Origin: Euzebyales bacterium
GTDB taxonomy: Bacteria; Actinomycetota; Nitriliruptoria; Euzebyales; Egibacteraceae
Reading direction: 5' to 3'
Assembly: GCA_013695145.1 (NCBI GenBank)
Contig: JACDBB010000104.1
Location: forward strand, 1 to 43,397
DNA length: 43,397 nt
Positions within the stretch are counted from its first letter, which is position 1, and each line of letters begins with the position of its first letter. The notes beneath the pieces were generated by a model, which saw only the letters and a list, made by a program, of their open reading frames with translations, searched no databases and was not told the origin of the DNA. Both the position numbers and the translations under genes were made by a program. This document shows, piece after piece, positions 1-9,202 of this stretch.

Positions 1-1443
1 GCTCCGACGGAACAGGCCGAGGGCGGCGTCCTCGTCGCGGCGCTGTCCGCCGAGCCGGACCAGCTCGACCCGCACCTGACGACCGCCAGCCCGAGCTTCA
101 CCATCAACGAGCAGATCTACGACGTGCTCGTGGAGACCACGCCGGACCTGCAGTTCGAATCCTCCATCGCCACCGACTGGGAGACCTCGGAGGACCAGCT
201 CACCTGGACGTTCACGCTGCGCGACGACGTGGTCTTCCACGACGGCGAACCGCTGACGGCCGCCGACGTGGTCTACAGCTACGAGCGCGTCTCCGATGAG
301 GAGTCGGGGGCCGCGAACACGTTCCGCCTGGCCACCGTCGAGTCCGTGACCGCGCCGGACGACACCACCGTCGAGATCCAGCTGACCGAGCCGAGCCCCA
401 ACCTGCTGGCCAACGTGTCCAACGGCGGCCTGGCGATCATCCCGGAGGGATCCGCCGAGGAGGGGCAGCTGGAGAGTGAACCGGTCGGGTCGGGGCCGTT
501 CCGCTTCGTCGACTACACCGAAGGCAGCAGCGTGGAGCTGGAGGCCAACCCCGACTACTGGGGTGAGCCGACGGCGCTGGAGGGCGTGGAGTTCCGGTTC
601 ATCTCCGAGGGCACCGTCGCCCTGACCGCTCTGGAGACCGGTGAGGTCGACTGGACCAACAACGTCCCCCCGCAGAACGTCGAGGACATCCTGGCCAACG
701 ACGCGCTGCAGGCCGACGCCGTGCCGAGCACCGACTACTGGTACTACGCCTTCAACCAGAGCCGCGAGCCGTTCGACGACCCGCTGGTGCGCGAGGCGCT
801 CGCCTACGGCTTCGACCGGGACGCGCTGACCGAGGCCGCCAAGTTCGAGGCGGCCACGCCCAACCAGACGGCCATCCCGGCCGACAGCTTCTGGGCCAGC
901 GACTACGCCCCCTACTCCTACGACCCCGAGCGGGCGCAGCAGCTGCTGGACGAGGCAGGCGTCGACGAGCTCGACTTCTCGATCATGGTCACCGACGAGT
1001 TCCCCGAGACGATCGAGGCCGCGCAGGTGCTCGAGGCCCAGTGGAGCGAGCTCGGCGTGACGCTCAACATCGAGACCCTGGAGTTCGCGACCTGGCTTGC
1101 TCGTGACGGCGAGAGCGACTACGACGCGAAGCTCCTCGGATGGCTCGGCAACATCGATCCGGATGACTACTACTACCGCCAGCACCACTCGACGGGGCCC
1201 AACAACAACATGGGCTACGCCAACGAGGAGGTGGACCGGCTGCTGGACGAGGCCCGCGCCGAGACCGACGAGGACGCCCGCAAGGAGCTGTACGACCAAG
1301 CGGTCGAGATCATCGTCGACGAGAACAGCTACACCTACCTGTACAACCCCGACATCGTCGAGGCGTGGAGCCCCGACGTCTCCGGCTACGAGGTCCGCGC
1401 CGACGGCAAGACGCTGTTCGCTCCGGTGGAGCTGAACCGCTGA
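1..1443 (+). CDS. Peptide ABC transporter substrate-binding protein, 5'-truncated
   Basis: Extracellular solute-binding protein of family 5 (DppA/OppA type), which captures peptides outside the cell and delivers them to the permeases encoded next. The reading frame is open from base 1, so the start and any lipoprotein signal lie outside the window. About 480 residues are visible. They include the family-typical early stretch DQLDPHLTTA, the 'TFTLRDDVVFHDGEPLTAADVV' type region, and a C-terminal domain with NNNMGYANEEVDRLLDEAR. The stop TGA at 1441-1443 overlaps the proposed permease start, so the five genes form one operon. Substrate could be oligopeptide, dipeptide or nickel; nothing in the sequence decides this. 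Confidence 0.93.
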   Translation, partial: APTEQAEGGVLVAALSAEPDQLDPHLTTASPSFTINEQIYDVLVETTPDLQFESSIATDWETSEDQLTWTFTLRDDVVFHDGEPLTAADVVYSYERVSDEESGAANTFRLATVESVTAPDDTTVEIQLTEPSPNLLANVSNGGLAIIPEGSAEEGQLESEPVGSGPFRFVDYTEGSSVELEANPDYWGEPTALEGVEFRFISEGTVALTALETGEVDWTNNVPPQNVEDILANDALQADAVPSTDYWYYAFNQSREPFDDPLVREALAYGFDRDALTEAAKFEAATPNQTAIPADSFWASDYAPYSYDPERAQQLLDEAGVDELDFSIMVTDEFPETIEAAQVLEAQWSELGVTLNIETLEFATWLARDGESDYDAKLLGWLGNIDPDDYYYRQHHSTGPNNNMGYANEEVDRLLDEARAETDEDARKELYDQAVEIIVDENSYTYLYNPDIVEAWSPDVSGYEVRADGKTLFAPVELNR

Positions 1444-2381
1444 GGCGCTACGTCCTGCGCCGCCTCTGGCAGACGGTCGTGGTGCTGCTGGGCGTGAGCG
1501 TGCTGGTTTTCGCGATCGTCCACCTGGTGCCCGGGGATCCGATTCAGGTGGCGCTGGGCACCAGGTTCGACCCCGCCACCTACGAGGCGCTGCGCGAGCG
1601 GGCCGGCTTCAACCAGCCGCTGCCCGTCCAGTACGTCCAGTGGCTGACCGGAGCGCTGACCGGGGATCTCGGCGTCAGCTTCCGCAGCGGGCAGCCGGTG
1701 ATGACGACGATCCTTGGCCGCCTGCCCGCCACGCTGACCCTGGCGTTCGCCGCGCTGCTCGTCGCCCTGGTGATCGCCCTGCCGGTTGGCATCATCTCGG
1801 CGGTCCGGCGCGGCTCCGTCGTCGACTACACCTCCACGGTGTTCAGCCAGCTGGGCGTGTCCATCCCCGACTTCTGGATGGGGATCCTGTTCATCCTGCT
1901 GTTCAGCCTGACGCTGGGCTGGCTGCCGCCGTCCGGGTACACCCCGCTCACCGAGGACCCCCTCGGCTGGCTCTCGCGCCTGGCGATGCCCGCGGTCACG
2001 GTGGGCGTGGTGAGCGGGTCGGTGCTCACCAGGTTCGTGCGCTCGTCGATGCTCGAGGCGCTCGGGCAGGACTACACGCGCACGGCCAGGTCAAAGGGCC
2101 TGGCCCAGCGGGTCGTGGTCAACCGGCACGTGCTCAAGAACGCGCTCATCCCGTTCGTGACGGTGGCCGGGCTGCAGCTCGCTGTGCTCCTCGGCGGGGT
2201 CGTCATCGTCGAGATCGTGTTCGCCTGGCCGGGCCTCGGCCAGCTCGCGTTGACGGCGGTGGAGCGGCGCGATTACCCGGTCCTGCAGGGCACCGTGCTG
2301 CTGCTCGCGCTCACCACGGTGCTGATCAACCTGGCCGTCGACCTGGCCTACGCGTTCCTCGACCCGAGGATCCGGTACTGA
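1440..2381 (+). CDS. Peptide ABC transporter permease, DppB/OppB type
   Basis: First inner-membrane permease of the peptide importer, about 313 residues. It starts in the usual family manner (RRYVLRRLWQ) with the first membrane helix directly after, has the extracytoplasmic HLVPGDPIQ segment, and carries the cytoplasmic EAA loop around EALGQDYTRTARSKGLAQ, which contacts the ATPases. The natural start fits a CTG at 1440 overlapping the upstream TGA. CTG is a rare start; an in-frame GTG at 1365 would add 25 low-complexity residues read from inside the upstream gene, and a GTG at 1479 would cut into the first helix. The stop TGA at 2379-2381 overlaps the next ATG. Confidence 0.9.
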   Translation: MRRYVLRRLWQTVVVLLGVSVLVFAIVHLVPGDPIQVALGTRFDPATYEALRERAGFNQPLPVQYVQWLTGALTGDLGVSFRSGQPVMTTILGRLPATLTLAFAALLVALVIALPVGIISAVRRGSVVDYTSTVFSQLGVSIPDFWMGILFILLFSLTLGWLPPSGYTPLTEDPLGWLSRLAMPAVTVGVVSGSVLTRFVRSSMLEALGQDYTRTARSKGLAQRVVVNRHVLKNALIPFVTVAGLQLAVLLGGVVIVEIVFAWPGLGQLALTAVERRDYPVLQGTVLLLALTTVLINLAVDLAYAFLDPRIRY

Positions 2382-3310
2382 TGGCGGCCCCGGACACCAT
2401 GAGGGAGCGGGAGGCGGGCGCTCCCCCGGCGCCCGCGGCGTCCTCTCGCACCCGCGAGGTGGCGCGGCTGCTGGTGTCCAACCGGCTGGCGCTGGCGGGT
2501 GTGGTGGTACTGGGCGCGCTCGTGCTCCTGGCGCTGTTCGCTCCGCTGATCGCGCCGTTCGGCATCAACGAGATCGCGATCGACCGACGGCTGGAGGCCC
2601 CCAGCGCCGCGCGCCCCTTCGGGACCGACCAGCTCGGACGCGACATCTTCAGCCGCGTCCTGATCGGCACCAGGATCTCCCTGCAGGTCGGTTTCGTCGC
2701 CGTCAGCATCGCGCTGGTGTTCGGCGTGATCCTCGGGCTGGTCGCCGGCTACTACGGCGGCAAGACCGACGACGCCCTGATGCGCCTGATGGACGTCTTC
2801 TTCGCCTTCCCCGCGATCCTGCTCGCGATCGCGGTCCTGGCGATCCTCGGGCCTGGCATCACCAACGCGATGATCGCGATCGGCATCGTGTACATGCCGA
2901 TCTTCGCGCGGATCACGAGGGCGAGCGTGCTGAGCGTGCGCGAGGAGGTCTACGTGCGGGCGGCGCGCTCGATCGGTGCCGGCGACCTGCGCATCCTGCG
3001 GCTGCACGTGCTGCCCAACGTCGCCGCGCCCATCATCGTGCAGACGTCCATCAGCCTGGCCTTCGCGATCCTGTCAGAGGCCGCGCTGAGCTTCATCGGC
3101 CTCGGGGCCCAGCGACCCGATCCGGCATGGGGCCTGATGCTGGCCGAGGGTCGCGGCTTCATCCAGCAGGCGTGGTGGATGGCGTTCTTCCCCGGTGCGG
3201 CCATCTTCTTCACGGTCCTTGCGCTCAACGTCGTGGGGGACGGGCTCCGCGACGCGCTGGACCCGCGCCAGAAGTCCGCCATCGAGTCGCGGGGGATGGT
3301 GGGGTCGTGA
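2381..3310 (+). CDS. Peptide ABC transporter permease, DppC/OppC type
   Basis: Second permease of the importer, 309 residues. The N-terminal cytoplasmic tail runs into a first helix at about residues 35-55. The family mark FGTDQLGRDIFSRVLIGTR follows, then several helices and an EAA loop (YVRAARSIGAGDLRILRLH). The C-terminus ends in NVVGDGLRDALDPR, typical of DppC. The ATG at 2381 shares its A with the upstream stop, and the stop at 3308-3310 overlaps the GTG of the first ATPase, so expression is translationally coupled. Confidence 0.93.
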   Translation: MAAPDTMREREAGAPPAPAASSRTREVARLLVSNRLALAGVVVLGALVLLALFAPLIAPFGINEIAIDRRLEAPSAARPFGTDQLGRDIFSRVLIGTRISLQVGFVAVSIALVFGVILGLVAGYYGGKTDDALMRLMDVFFAFPAILLAIAVLAILGPGITNAMIAIGIVYMPIFARITRASVLSVREEVYVRAARSIGAGDLRILRLHVLPNVAAPIIVQTSISLAFAILSEAALSFIGLGAQRPDPAWGLMLAEGRGFIQQAWWMAFFPGAAIFFTVLALNVVGDGLRDALDPRQKSAIESRGMVGS

Positions 3311-4326
3311 CCGAGCCCGCGCCCGGTTCCGCGGAGCCTGTGCTGCGCGTCGCCGACCTCCACGTGCGCTTCGGCGGGCGCCGCGGCGTCGCGCACGTCG
3401 TGCGTGGGATCTCCTACGACGTGCACGCCGGCGAGACGCTGGCGATCGTGGGGGAGTCCGGCTCGGGCAAGTCGGTGTCGACCCTGAGCCTGCTGGGGCT
3501 CGTCCCCCAGCCGCCCGCCCAGGTGTCCGGCGAGGTGCGGTTCGGCGGCCGCAACCTGCTCGACTCGAGCGAACGGGAGTGGCGCAGGGTGCGTGGCAAC
3601 GACCTGGCCATGATCTTCCAGGACCCGATGACGTCGCTGAACCCGGTGCTGACCGTCGGCAGGCAGCTGACGGAGGGGCCCGAGCTGCACCTCGGGCTGT
3701 CCGAGGCCGACGCGCGCGCCAGGGCGGTCGATTTCCTCGGGCGTGTCGGCATCCCGTCGCCTGAGCGGCGCATGGACGCCTACCCGCACCAGCTGTCCGG
3801 CGGGATGCGCCAGCGGGTCATGATCGCGATCGGCCTGGCGTGCGATCCCCAGGTTCTGATCGCCGACGAGCCCACCACCGCGCTCGACGTGACGATCCAG
3901 GCGCAGATCGTCGAACTGATCAGCCACCTGCAGGACGAGCTCGGCACCGCGGTGATCTGGATCACCCACGACCTCGGCGTGGTCGCCGGCGTCGCCGACA
4001 GGGTCCTGGTGATGTACGCGGGCCAGTTCGTCGAGGAGGCGACGGTCGACGACCTGTACGCGGACCCGCGCCACCCCTACACGCACGGCCTGCTCGGGTC
4101 CCTCCCGGTGCTGGGCGTGGACCGTCCCGACCAGCTGGTGGCCATCGCGGGGCTCCCGCCGGACCCGACGGACCTGCCGTCGGGCTGCGCGTTCCACCCG
4201 CGCTGCCCCTACCAGCTCGACGAGCGCTGCGCGGACGAGATCCCGCCGCTGCGGGACATCGGACAGGGGCACGCCACTCGCACCTTCTACGAGGTGCCCG
4301 ACGCCGCCGAGGAGACGGCCTCGTGA
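3307..4326 (+). CDS. Peptide ABC transporter ATP-binding protein, DppD/OppD type
   Basis: Cytoplasmic ATPase of the importer, 339 residues from a GTG at 3307. Visible are Walker A GESGSGKS (residues 49-56), the Q-loop [11 protein letters not shown], the signature LSGGMRQRV, Walker [13 protein letters not shown] and the H-loop ITHDLGVV. The C-terminal oligopeptide-family extension with the cysteine-containing CAFHPRCPY stretch is complete. The start is chosen because GTG overlaps the DppC stop and an in-frame upstream extension would only read through the DppC gene. It should pair with the following DppF-type protein. Confidence 0.94.
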   Translation: MTEPAPGSAEPVLRVADLHVRFGGRRGVAHVVRGISYDVHAGETLAIVGESGSGKSVSTLSLLGLVPQPPAQVSGEVRFGGRNLLDSSEREWRRVRGNDLAMIFQDPMTSLNPVLTVGRQLTEGPELHLGLSEADARARAVDFLGRVGIPSPERRMDAYPHQLSGGMRQRVMIAIGLACDPQVLIADEPTTALDVTIQAQIVELISHLQDELGTAVIWITHDLGVVAGVADRVLVMYAGQFVEEATVDDLYADPRHPYTHGLLGSLPVLGVDRPDQLVAIAGLPPDPTDLPSGCAFHPRCPYQLDERCADEIPPLRDIGQGHATRTFYEVPDAAEETAS

Positions 4327-5339
4327 GCGACGTGCTGGTGTCCGTCGACGCCCTGGAGGTCCACTTCCCCGCCACGGGACCGCTGCGCAAGCGCGGTGGC
4401 GCGGTGCGGGCGGTCGACGGCGTGTCCTTCGACGTCCTGCGGGGCGAGACACTCGGGCTGGTCGGGGAGTCCGGTTGCGGGAAGTCGACCACGGGACTGG
4501 CGCTGCTCCGGCTGGTGGACCCCACAGCTGGGCGGGTGGTGTTCGACTCCGAGGACGTGACCTCGCTGCCGGCCAAGCGGATCCGCGCGCTGCGCCGGCG
4601 CATGGCCATGATCTTCCAGGACCCCTACGCGTCCCTCAACCCCCGCCGCCCGGTGGGCGCCTCGATCGCCGAACCGCTGGAGATCCACGACCTCCACCGC
4701 GGCGAGGCTCGCGACCGCCGCGTCGCCGAGCTCATGGAGCTCGTCGGGCTCAATCCGGACTACCGGCAGCGTTACCCGCACGAGTTCTCCGGCGGCCAGC
4801 GTCAGCGCGTGGGGATCGCCAGGGCGCTCGCGGGTGAGCCGGACTTCATCGTTTGCGACGAGCCGATCGCGTCGCTGGACGTGTCCATCCAGGCGCAGAT
4901 CGTGAACCTGATGGAGCGGCTGCAGGACGAGCTCGGGCTGACCTACCTGTTCATCGCCCACGACCTGTCGGCCGTGCAGCACATCTCCGACCGCATCGCG
5001 GTGATGTACCTGGGCCGAATCGTCGAGCTGGCGGACCGCGCGCAGCTCACCGAGGACCCCAAGCACCCCTACACCCGTGCGCTGGTGTCGGCGGTCCCGA
5101 TCCCCGACCCCAAGCGCGAGCGCCGGCGCGAGCGGATCATCCTGGAGGGCGACCTGCCAAGCCCCATGGACCCGCCGTCAGGCTGCAATTTCCGCACGCG
5201 GTGCCCCGACGTGTTCGAGCCCTGCGACGCGGTCGATCCCGCGCTGCAGGACGTGGGTCACCACCAGCGCGCCGCCTGCCACCTCTACGGGGTGGTCGGC
5301 GAGGAGGTCGGCGCGGCCTCGGGTGACCCCGGCGGGTGA
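4323..5339 (+). CDS. Peptide ABC transporter ATP-binding protein, DppF/OppF type
   Basis: Second ATPase of the importer, 338 residues, GTG start overlapping the DppD stop by four bases (GTGA). It has Walker [10 protein letters not shown]-loop [13 protein letters not shown], signature FSGGQRQRV, Walker [14 protein letters not shown]-loop IAHDLSAV and the C-terminal [14 protein letters not shown] motif. The Asp-Glu pair and all ATPase motifs look intact. The last 55 bases overlap the 3' end of the convergent MFS gene, and the stop lies within a short tandem repeat. Confidence 0.94.
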   Translation: MSDVLVSVDALEVHFPATGPLRKRGGAVRAVDGVSFDVLRGETLGLVGESGCGKSTTGLALLRLVDPTAGRVVFDSEDVTSLPAKRIRALRRRMAMIFQDPYASLNPRRPVGASIAEPLEIHDLHRGEARDRRVAELMELVGLNPDYRQRYPHEFSGGQRQRVGIARALAGEPDFIVCDEPIASLDVSIQAQIVNLMERLQDELGLTYLFIAHDLSAVQHISDRIAVMYLGRIVELADRAQLTEDPKHPYTRALVSAVPIPDPKRERRRERIILEGDLPSPMDPPSGCNFRTRCPDVFEPCDAVDPALQDVGHHQRAACHLYGVVGEEVGAASGDPGG

Positions 5340-6583
5340 CGCGCCGGCGGGTGACGCGCCAGCGGGTCGGCGGCCCGTTCGGCGACCAGGACGCAGGCGA
5401 CGGCCGCCACCAGGACCCCCGTCAGGACCGCCATGGGCGGGCCGTAGGAGCCCGTGGCGTCGCGCAGCGCGCCCGTCAGCGTGGGCCCGGCCGCCCGTGA
5501 CAAAGCGATCGCGGCCGCTTGGACGCCCATCAGGCGGCCGAACCCGACGCCGGCGTACCAGTCGCTCATGATCACCGCCCGCAGCGGTATCGCGGCGCCG
5601 AACACCAGCCCGAAGACCGTGAAATGGCCCACCAGCTCGACATCGGAGCGTCCGCCGATCGCCAGTGCCGCCGCGATCACCATGCCGACGAGCACCAGGA
5701 CGAACAGCCGGGTGCCGCGAAAACGGTCGGCCATGCGCGGCAGCACCAGCCGCCCCGGGAAGCTGGCCACCCCCGACGCCGCCGCCCAGAACGCCACAGT
5801 CGCCACGGCGAAGCCCGCCGCCTCGAAGCGCGCGACCCGGTGGACGATGATCGCCTCGAAGGCGAGCAGCGCGAGGCAGGTGCCGGCGGTGAACCAGAGG
5901 AACCGTCGACTGGCGAGCACGCCGCGCAGCGGCACCGGCTGGGCGTCCGCTCCCTCGCGCCTGGCGAGCACCGAGGGCGCCGGCCGGATCACCAGCAGCG
6001 CCGTCGCGCCACCGACCGCGGCCAGCAGCACGCCGAGGACCATGGTGGCCTGCCGCCAGCCGAGCGCGCCCACCAGCCAGCTCGTGACCGGGATGAAGAT
6101 CGGCCCCGCCAGCCCGGCGAGGAACGTGAGCGTGGCGACGGCCTTGTTCCGGCTGCCCCGGTCGAACCACTGCTCGATCACGACGAAGGCCGGCTCGTAG
6201 AACGTCATCGCCGTCGCGGGACCGAGCACGAGCCACCACACCGCGAGCACCTGCCATGGCTGCCGCGCGGCGGCGAACCCGACCAGGCCACCGCCGGCCA
6301 GCAGCGATCCCACGCCCATCACCGCCCGGACCCCGTGGCGATCGGCGACCCGGCCGACGGCCACGCTGGCCGCACCGCCGACCAGCACCGCGCCGCCGAA
6401 CGCGCCAGACAGGACGGTGGCTGAGAACACCCCGCCGGCGGCCTGCTCGGTGACCAGCACCGAGAACCCGTAGAGAATGACCCCGTAGGCGATCGTGACC
6501 ACGGTGGCGACCGCGGCTACCAGGACGCGGGGGTACCAGCGGTGATCGGGATCGAGGATCCTGGGACGGGCGCGGCTGGGCAC
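5285..6583 (-). CDS. Major facilitator superfamily transporter
   Basis: A 432-residue inner-membrane transporter with about twelve hydrophobic segments. It carries the MFS cytoplasmic loop signature in [16 protein letters not shown] between helices 2 and 3, and a related loop [12 protein letters not shown] in the second half. The general pattern resembles the monocarboxylate or oxalate/formate antiporter branch, but the substrate is unknown. The GTG at 6583 precedes MPSRARPR. The C-terminal tail [11 protein letters not shown] comes from a tandem repeat that overlaps the DppF gene end. It is divergent from the DUF368 gene with about 50 bases between the starts. Confidence 0.85.
   Translation of the reverse strand: MPSRARPRILDPDHRWYPRVLVAAVATVVTIAYGVILYGFSVLVTEQAAGGVFSATVLSGAFGGAVLVGGAASVAVGRVADRHGVRAVMGVGSLLAGGGLVGFAAARQPWQVLAVWWLVLGPATAMTFYEPAFVVIEQWFDRGSRNKAVATLTFLAGLAGPIFIPVTSWLVGALGWRQATMVLGVLLAAVGGATALLVIRPAPSVLARREGADAQPVPLRGVLASRRFLWFTAGTCLALLAFEAIIVHRVARFEAAGFAVATVAFWAAASGVASFPGRLVLPRMADRFRGTRLFVLVLVGMVIAAALAIGGRSDVELVGHFTVFGLVFGAAIPLRAVIMSDWYAGVGFGRLMGVQAAAIALSRAAGPTLTGALRDATGSYGPPMAVLTGVLVAAVACVLVAERAADPLARHPPARHPPGSPEAAPTSSPTTP
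5331..5375. repeat. 15-nt tandem repeat across two convergent gene ends
   Basis: Two exact copies of a 15-base unit (GGCGGGTGACGCGCC) at 5331-5345 and 5346-5360 are followed by a decayed third copy. The array contains the stop codon of the DppF gene on the plus strand and encodes the repeated ARHPP tail of the MFS protein on the minus strand. Confidence 0.7.
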
Positions 6584-6633
6584 GGCCGGTCAGCGTACCC
6601 GGCCGGGTGGGTCCGCCGGATACGCTGCCGCGC

Positions 6634-7581
6634 GTGACCGACACACACCAGCGGGCCCCGATCCGTACGACGTCCGCGGCGGTTCTCGCCCACTACCTGC
6701 GCGGCTGCGCGATGGGCTCCGCCGACATCGTCCCCGGTGTCAGCGGGGGGACCGTCGCGCTGATCCTCGGTATCTACGAGCGGCTGATCGGCTCGATCCG
6801 CGCCGCGGCCTCCGTGCCCCTGGCCGCCGCGCGCGGCGATCGCCGCCGTGCGCGGTCGTTGCTCCGGGAGGTCGAGTGGGCGCTGGTGCTGCCCCTCGCG
6901 GCCGGCATCGCCAGCGCGCTGGTCGTCGGCGCCGCGGTGATACCGGGGCTGATGGAGCGCCACCCGGAGGGCAGTCGCGCGCTGTTCTTTGGACTGATCG
7001 CCGCCGCGCTGCCGATCCCGTGGCGACGCGTCCGGGCGCGGAGGGCGTCGGTGTACGGCATCGCGGCGATCGCGGCGGCCGGCGCGTTCGCGCTGGTGGG
7101 CCTGCCGCCGGCGGAGCTCGCCGAGCCTGCGCTGCCCCTCGTGTTCGCGGCCGCGAGCGTGGCCATCGTCGCCATGATCCTGCCCGGAGTCAGCGGGTCC
7201 TTCCTGCTGGTGATCATGGGCATGTACGCGCCCACGCTGGCCGCGGTCAACGACCGCGACCTCGTCTACGTCGCCGTGTTCGCGGCGGGCGCCGTCGTCG
7301 GGCTGGGGCTGTTCGCCAGACTGCTCGAGTGGCTGCTCGCCCACCGCCACGACGCGACGATGGCCGCGCTGGTGGGGCTGATGGTCGGGTCGCTGCGCGC
7401 GCTGTGGCCGTGGCAGGACGCCGACCGCGGCCTGCTCGCCCCGCCGGCGGATGGCTCGGCGTGGACCGTCGTCGGCATGGCGGTGCTCGGCTTGTCGCTC
7501 ATCACCGTCCTCGCGCTGGTCGAGCGCCGCCTCGACGGCGCCGACGAGGCGCCGGCACAGCGGCCGGCACAGCGGCCGTGA
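6634..7581 (+). CDS. DUF368 family membrane protein
   Basis: A 315-residue polytopic membrane protein. It has the two diagnostic DUF368 motifs: MGSADIVPGVSGGTVALILG near the N-terminus and ILPGVSGSFLLVIMGMY in the middle, which look like an internal duplication. DUF368 members have been tied to polyprenyl-phosphate (C55-P) recycling across the membrane (PopT-type), so a lipid-carrier role is likely from family knowledge, not from this sequence. GTG at 6634 is preferred; a GTG at 6607 in the same frame would add nine residues. The stop overlaps the GTG of the next gene. Confidence 0.88.
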   Translation: MTDTHQRAPIRTTSAAVLAHYLRGCAMGSADIVPGVSGGTVALILGIYERLIGSIRAAASVPLAAARGDRRRARSLLREVEWALVLPLAAGIASALVVGAAVIPGLMERHPEGSRALFFGLIAAALPIPWRRVRARRASVYGIAAIAAAGAFALVGLPPAELAEPALPLVFAAASVAIVAMILPGVSGSFLLVIMGMYAPTLAAVNDRDLVYVAVFAAGAVVGLGLFARLLEWLLAHRHDATMAALVGLMVGSLRALWPWQDADRGLLAPPADGSAWTVVGMAVLGLSLITVLALVERRLDGADEAPAQRPAQRP

Positions 7582-8192
7582 CCCGTGATTGGGCCGCGTG
7601 GCGGCAGGCCGCGGTGTCGCACCTGGCCCCGACCGCGCGGCCGCGCGCGTTGGCTCCGGACCTGCGGCGCCCGCTGGATCCAGCCGAGCTCGCCCGCCGC
7701 CTCGCGTCGTCCGGCGTGGACTGGGTGCTGGTGGGCTCGTGCGTGCTGGTGCTGCACGGCGCGCGCTTGGAGCCCGGGGATCTCGACGTCGTCCCGGACC
7801 GCGACCCAGCCAACCTGGCGCGGCTCGCTCGGCTGCTCGACAGCCTGGGTGCGGTACCCGCGCACGTGCCCGGGTGGGAGCACACCCTGACAGTGGCGGA
7901 ATGTCGCAGGTGGACACCTCGGACCGCGGCTGTGACCAACCTCGATCACCAGTTCGTGACGGCGCACGGACTACTGGACATCGTGCCGCTGCTTACGGGC
8001 GCCTACGAGTCGCTCGTGCGCGGCAGCGTGGCGCTCGACGCCTGGGGGACCCGCGTCCGCGCCGCCGACGCGGTCGCGATCGCCACCGACATCGCGACCA
8101 GGACCCGTGCGAAGGACCCAGCGCGGAGGGCCGAGGCCGAGCGGATCCTGCGTGTCGTACGTCCGGATGCTGATAGGATCCAGAGAAGATAG
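7578..8192 (+). CDS. Nucleotidyltransferase-like protein
   Basis: A 204-residue protein whose GTG start overlaps the DUF368 stop (GTGA). The central stretch WVLVGSCVLVLHGARLEPGD followed by LDVVP matches the GS-x(n)-DxD pattern of minimal nucleotidyltransferases, including the AbiEii/MNT type. A later acidic position (LLDIVPLL) could supply the third metal ligand. The arginine- and lysine-rich C-terminus (TRTRAKDPARRAEAERILR) is typical of this fold's final helix. Whether it modifies a tRNA, a protein or a nucleotide cannot be told. It stands 26 bases ahead of the next gene on the same strand. Confidence 0.65.
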   Translation: MTRDWAAWRQAAVSHLAPTARPRALAPDLRRPLDPAELARRLASSGVDWVLVGSCVLVLHGARLEPGDLDVVPDRDPANLARLARLLDSLGAVPAHVPGWEHTLTVAECRRWTPRTAAVTNLDHQFVTAHGLLDIVPLLTGAYESLVRGSVALDAWGTRVRAADAVAIATDIATRTRAKDPARRAEAERILRVVRPDADRIQRR

Positions 8193-8218
8193 ACCAGTGC
8201 GGACGGATCGGAGAGGCG

Positions 8219-8695
8219 ATGGAGGTCACGCGCACCGTCGCGGGCCAGTCGTTCGCGTTCAGCGCGGCCGAGATCGAACAGGTGATGGCGGACGATCTCC
8301 CCGACCCTGTGCGTGAGCACTACGTGGTCATCGCCGGTCGCCGCTTCCCTCCCAAGCAGGTGCTCGCGAGAGTCACCGGGCTGGACCGCGCCGACTTCAC
8401 CACCCATCAGGCGAGGCGGATCCTCCAGCGCGCCGGCTTCGTTGTCGGGAGGCGGGCTCGCGGTGACGCCCCGGTTGAGTCCCGCCGCCCGGATTGGCCC
8501 CATGGCGGGCGTGAGGCCGACCTCCTGCGTCCGTACCGCGGCCGCTGGGTCGCCCAGCGCGACCTGGAGGTGCTGGTCGCCGCTGACGACCCCCGTGATG
8601 TGGTGCGTTGGCTGCACCGCCATGACGTGAGGGGCGCGCACGTCTACCGCGTTCCGGCCGGCCAGGGCGAGACCGATCTCATCGGACCGCGATGA
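8219..8695 (+). CDS. ScoMcrA-N-like plus DUF5678-like two-domain protein
   Basis: A 158-residue protein with two small parts. Residues 15-80 (YVVIAGRRFPPKQVLARVTG and FTTHQARRILQRAGF) strongly resemble the N-terminal head domain seen in ScoMcrA-like modification-dependent endonucleases, but no nuclease domain follows. Residues 100-150 (LLRPYRGRWVAQRDLEVLVA and the following helix) resemble DUF5678, which in other prokaryotes is encoded beside retropepsin-like proteases. That is exactly the context here: its TGA overlaps the ATG of the retropepsin gene. The domain assignments are recalled by pattern and not checked by a profile search. Function unknown; a role in substrate or nucleic-acid recognition is a guess. 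Confidence 0.7.
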   Translation: MEVTRTVAGQSFAFSAAEIEQVMADDLPDPVREHYVVIAGRRFPPKQVLARVTGLDRADFTTHQARRILQRAGFVVGRRARGDAPVESRRPDWPHGGREADLLRPYRGRWVAQRDLEVLVAADDPRDVVRWLHRHDVRGAHVYRVPAGQGETDLIGPR

Positions 8696-9099
8696 GGCTG
8701 CCGTTCCGCGAACTGCCCGACGACGCCGGAGGGACACCACGTCCGGTCTTGGGCGTCTGCCTCGGCGGCGACGAGCACGTCCGCTTCGACTGCCTGCTGG
8801 ACACCGGAGCGGTGCACAACCGCTTCGGGTCGTGGGTGGCTCAAGTGCTCGGCATCGAGTCCGAGGAAGGGCAGCGCCAGCGGTTGGCCGTCGGCGGTGT
8901 GGTCGTCGACGCCGTCACGGTTCCACTGCGGCTGTCCGTGGGCGAGTTCACCTGGCAGGCGCCGGTCTCCTTCTGCGACCCGTGGCCGTTCGGTTTCAAC
9001 CTCCTGGGCCAGGAGGGTTTCTTCCGCTTCTTCCGCGTCACGCTCGCCGCCGCGCGCTACACGGTCGAGATCGAGCCCGACCGTGGCCCGGTGGCCTGA
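8692..9099 (+). CDS. Retropepsin-like aspartic protease family protein
   Basis: A 135-residue single-domain protein. The motif CLLDTGAVHNRF near residue 37 provides the DTG catalytic aspartate of retropepsins. The later FNLLGQEGFFRFFRVTL is the usual hydrophobic 'LLGxxGFF' hallmark of the second half. Such short forms are expected to be active as homodimers. No signal peptide is visible, so it is likely cytoplasmic. The ATG at 8692 overlaps the stop of the DUF5678-like gene, supporting co-translation and a physical link between the two products. Confidence 0.8.
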   Translation: MRLPFRELPDDAGGTPRPVLGVCLGGDEHVRFDCLLDTGAVHNRFGSWVAQVLGIESEEGQRQRLAVGGVVVDAVTVPLRLSVGEFTWQAPVSFCDPWPFGFNLLGQEGFFRFFRVTLAAARYTVEIEPDRGPVA

Positions 9100-9130
9100 C
9101 CGCACGCGGAGCGACGCCCGCCCGCCTCGT

Positions 9131-9165
9131 GTCGACTTTGGCCGCTGAGCGCGGCCAATGTCGAC
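9131..9165. terminator. Stem-loop between convergent genes
   Basis: Two 15-base arms (9131-9145 and 9151-9165) pair at 14 of 15 positions around a five-base loop. The arms begin and end with GTCGAC. The hairpin lies between the 3' ends of the retropepsin-like gene and the S9 peptidase gene, as expected for a bidirectional terminator. There is no T-tract on either side, so intrinsic termination is inferred from position and stem strength. Confidence 0.6.
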
Positions 9166-9202
9166 AACCCTTCGCAGACCCCGGAACGCGGGGTCGGCCC
9201 GG

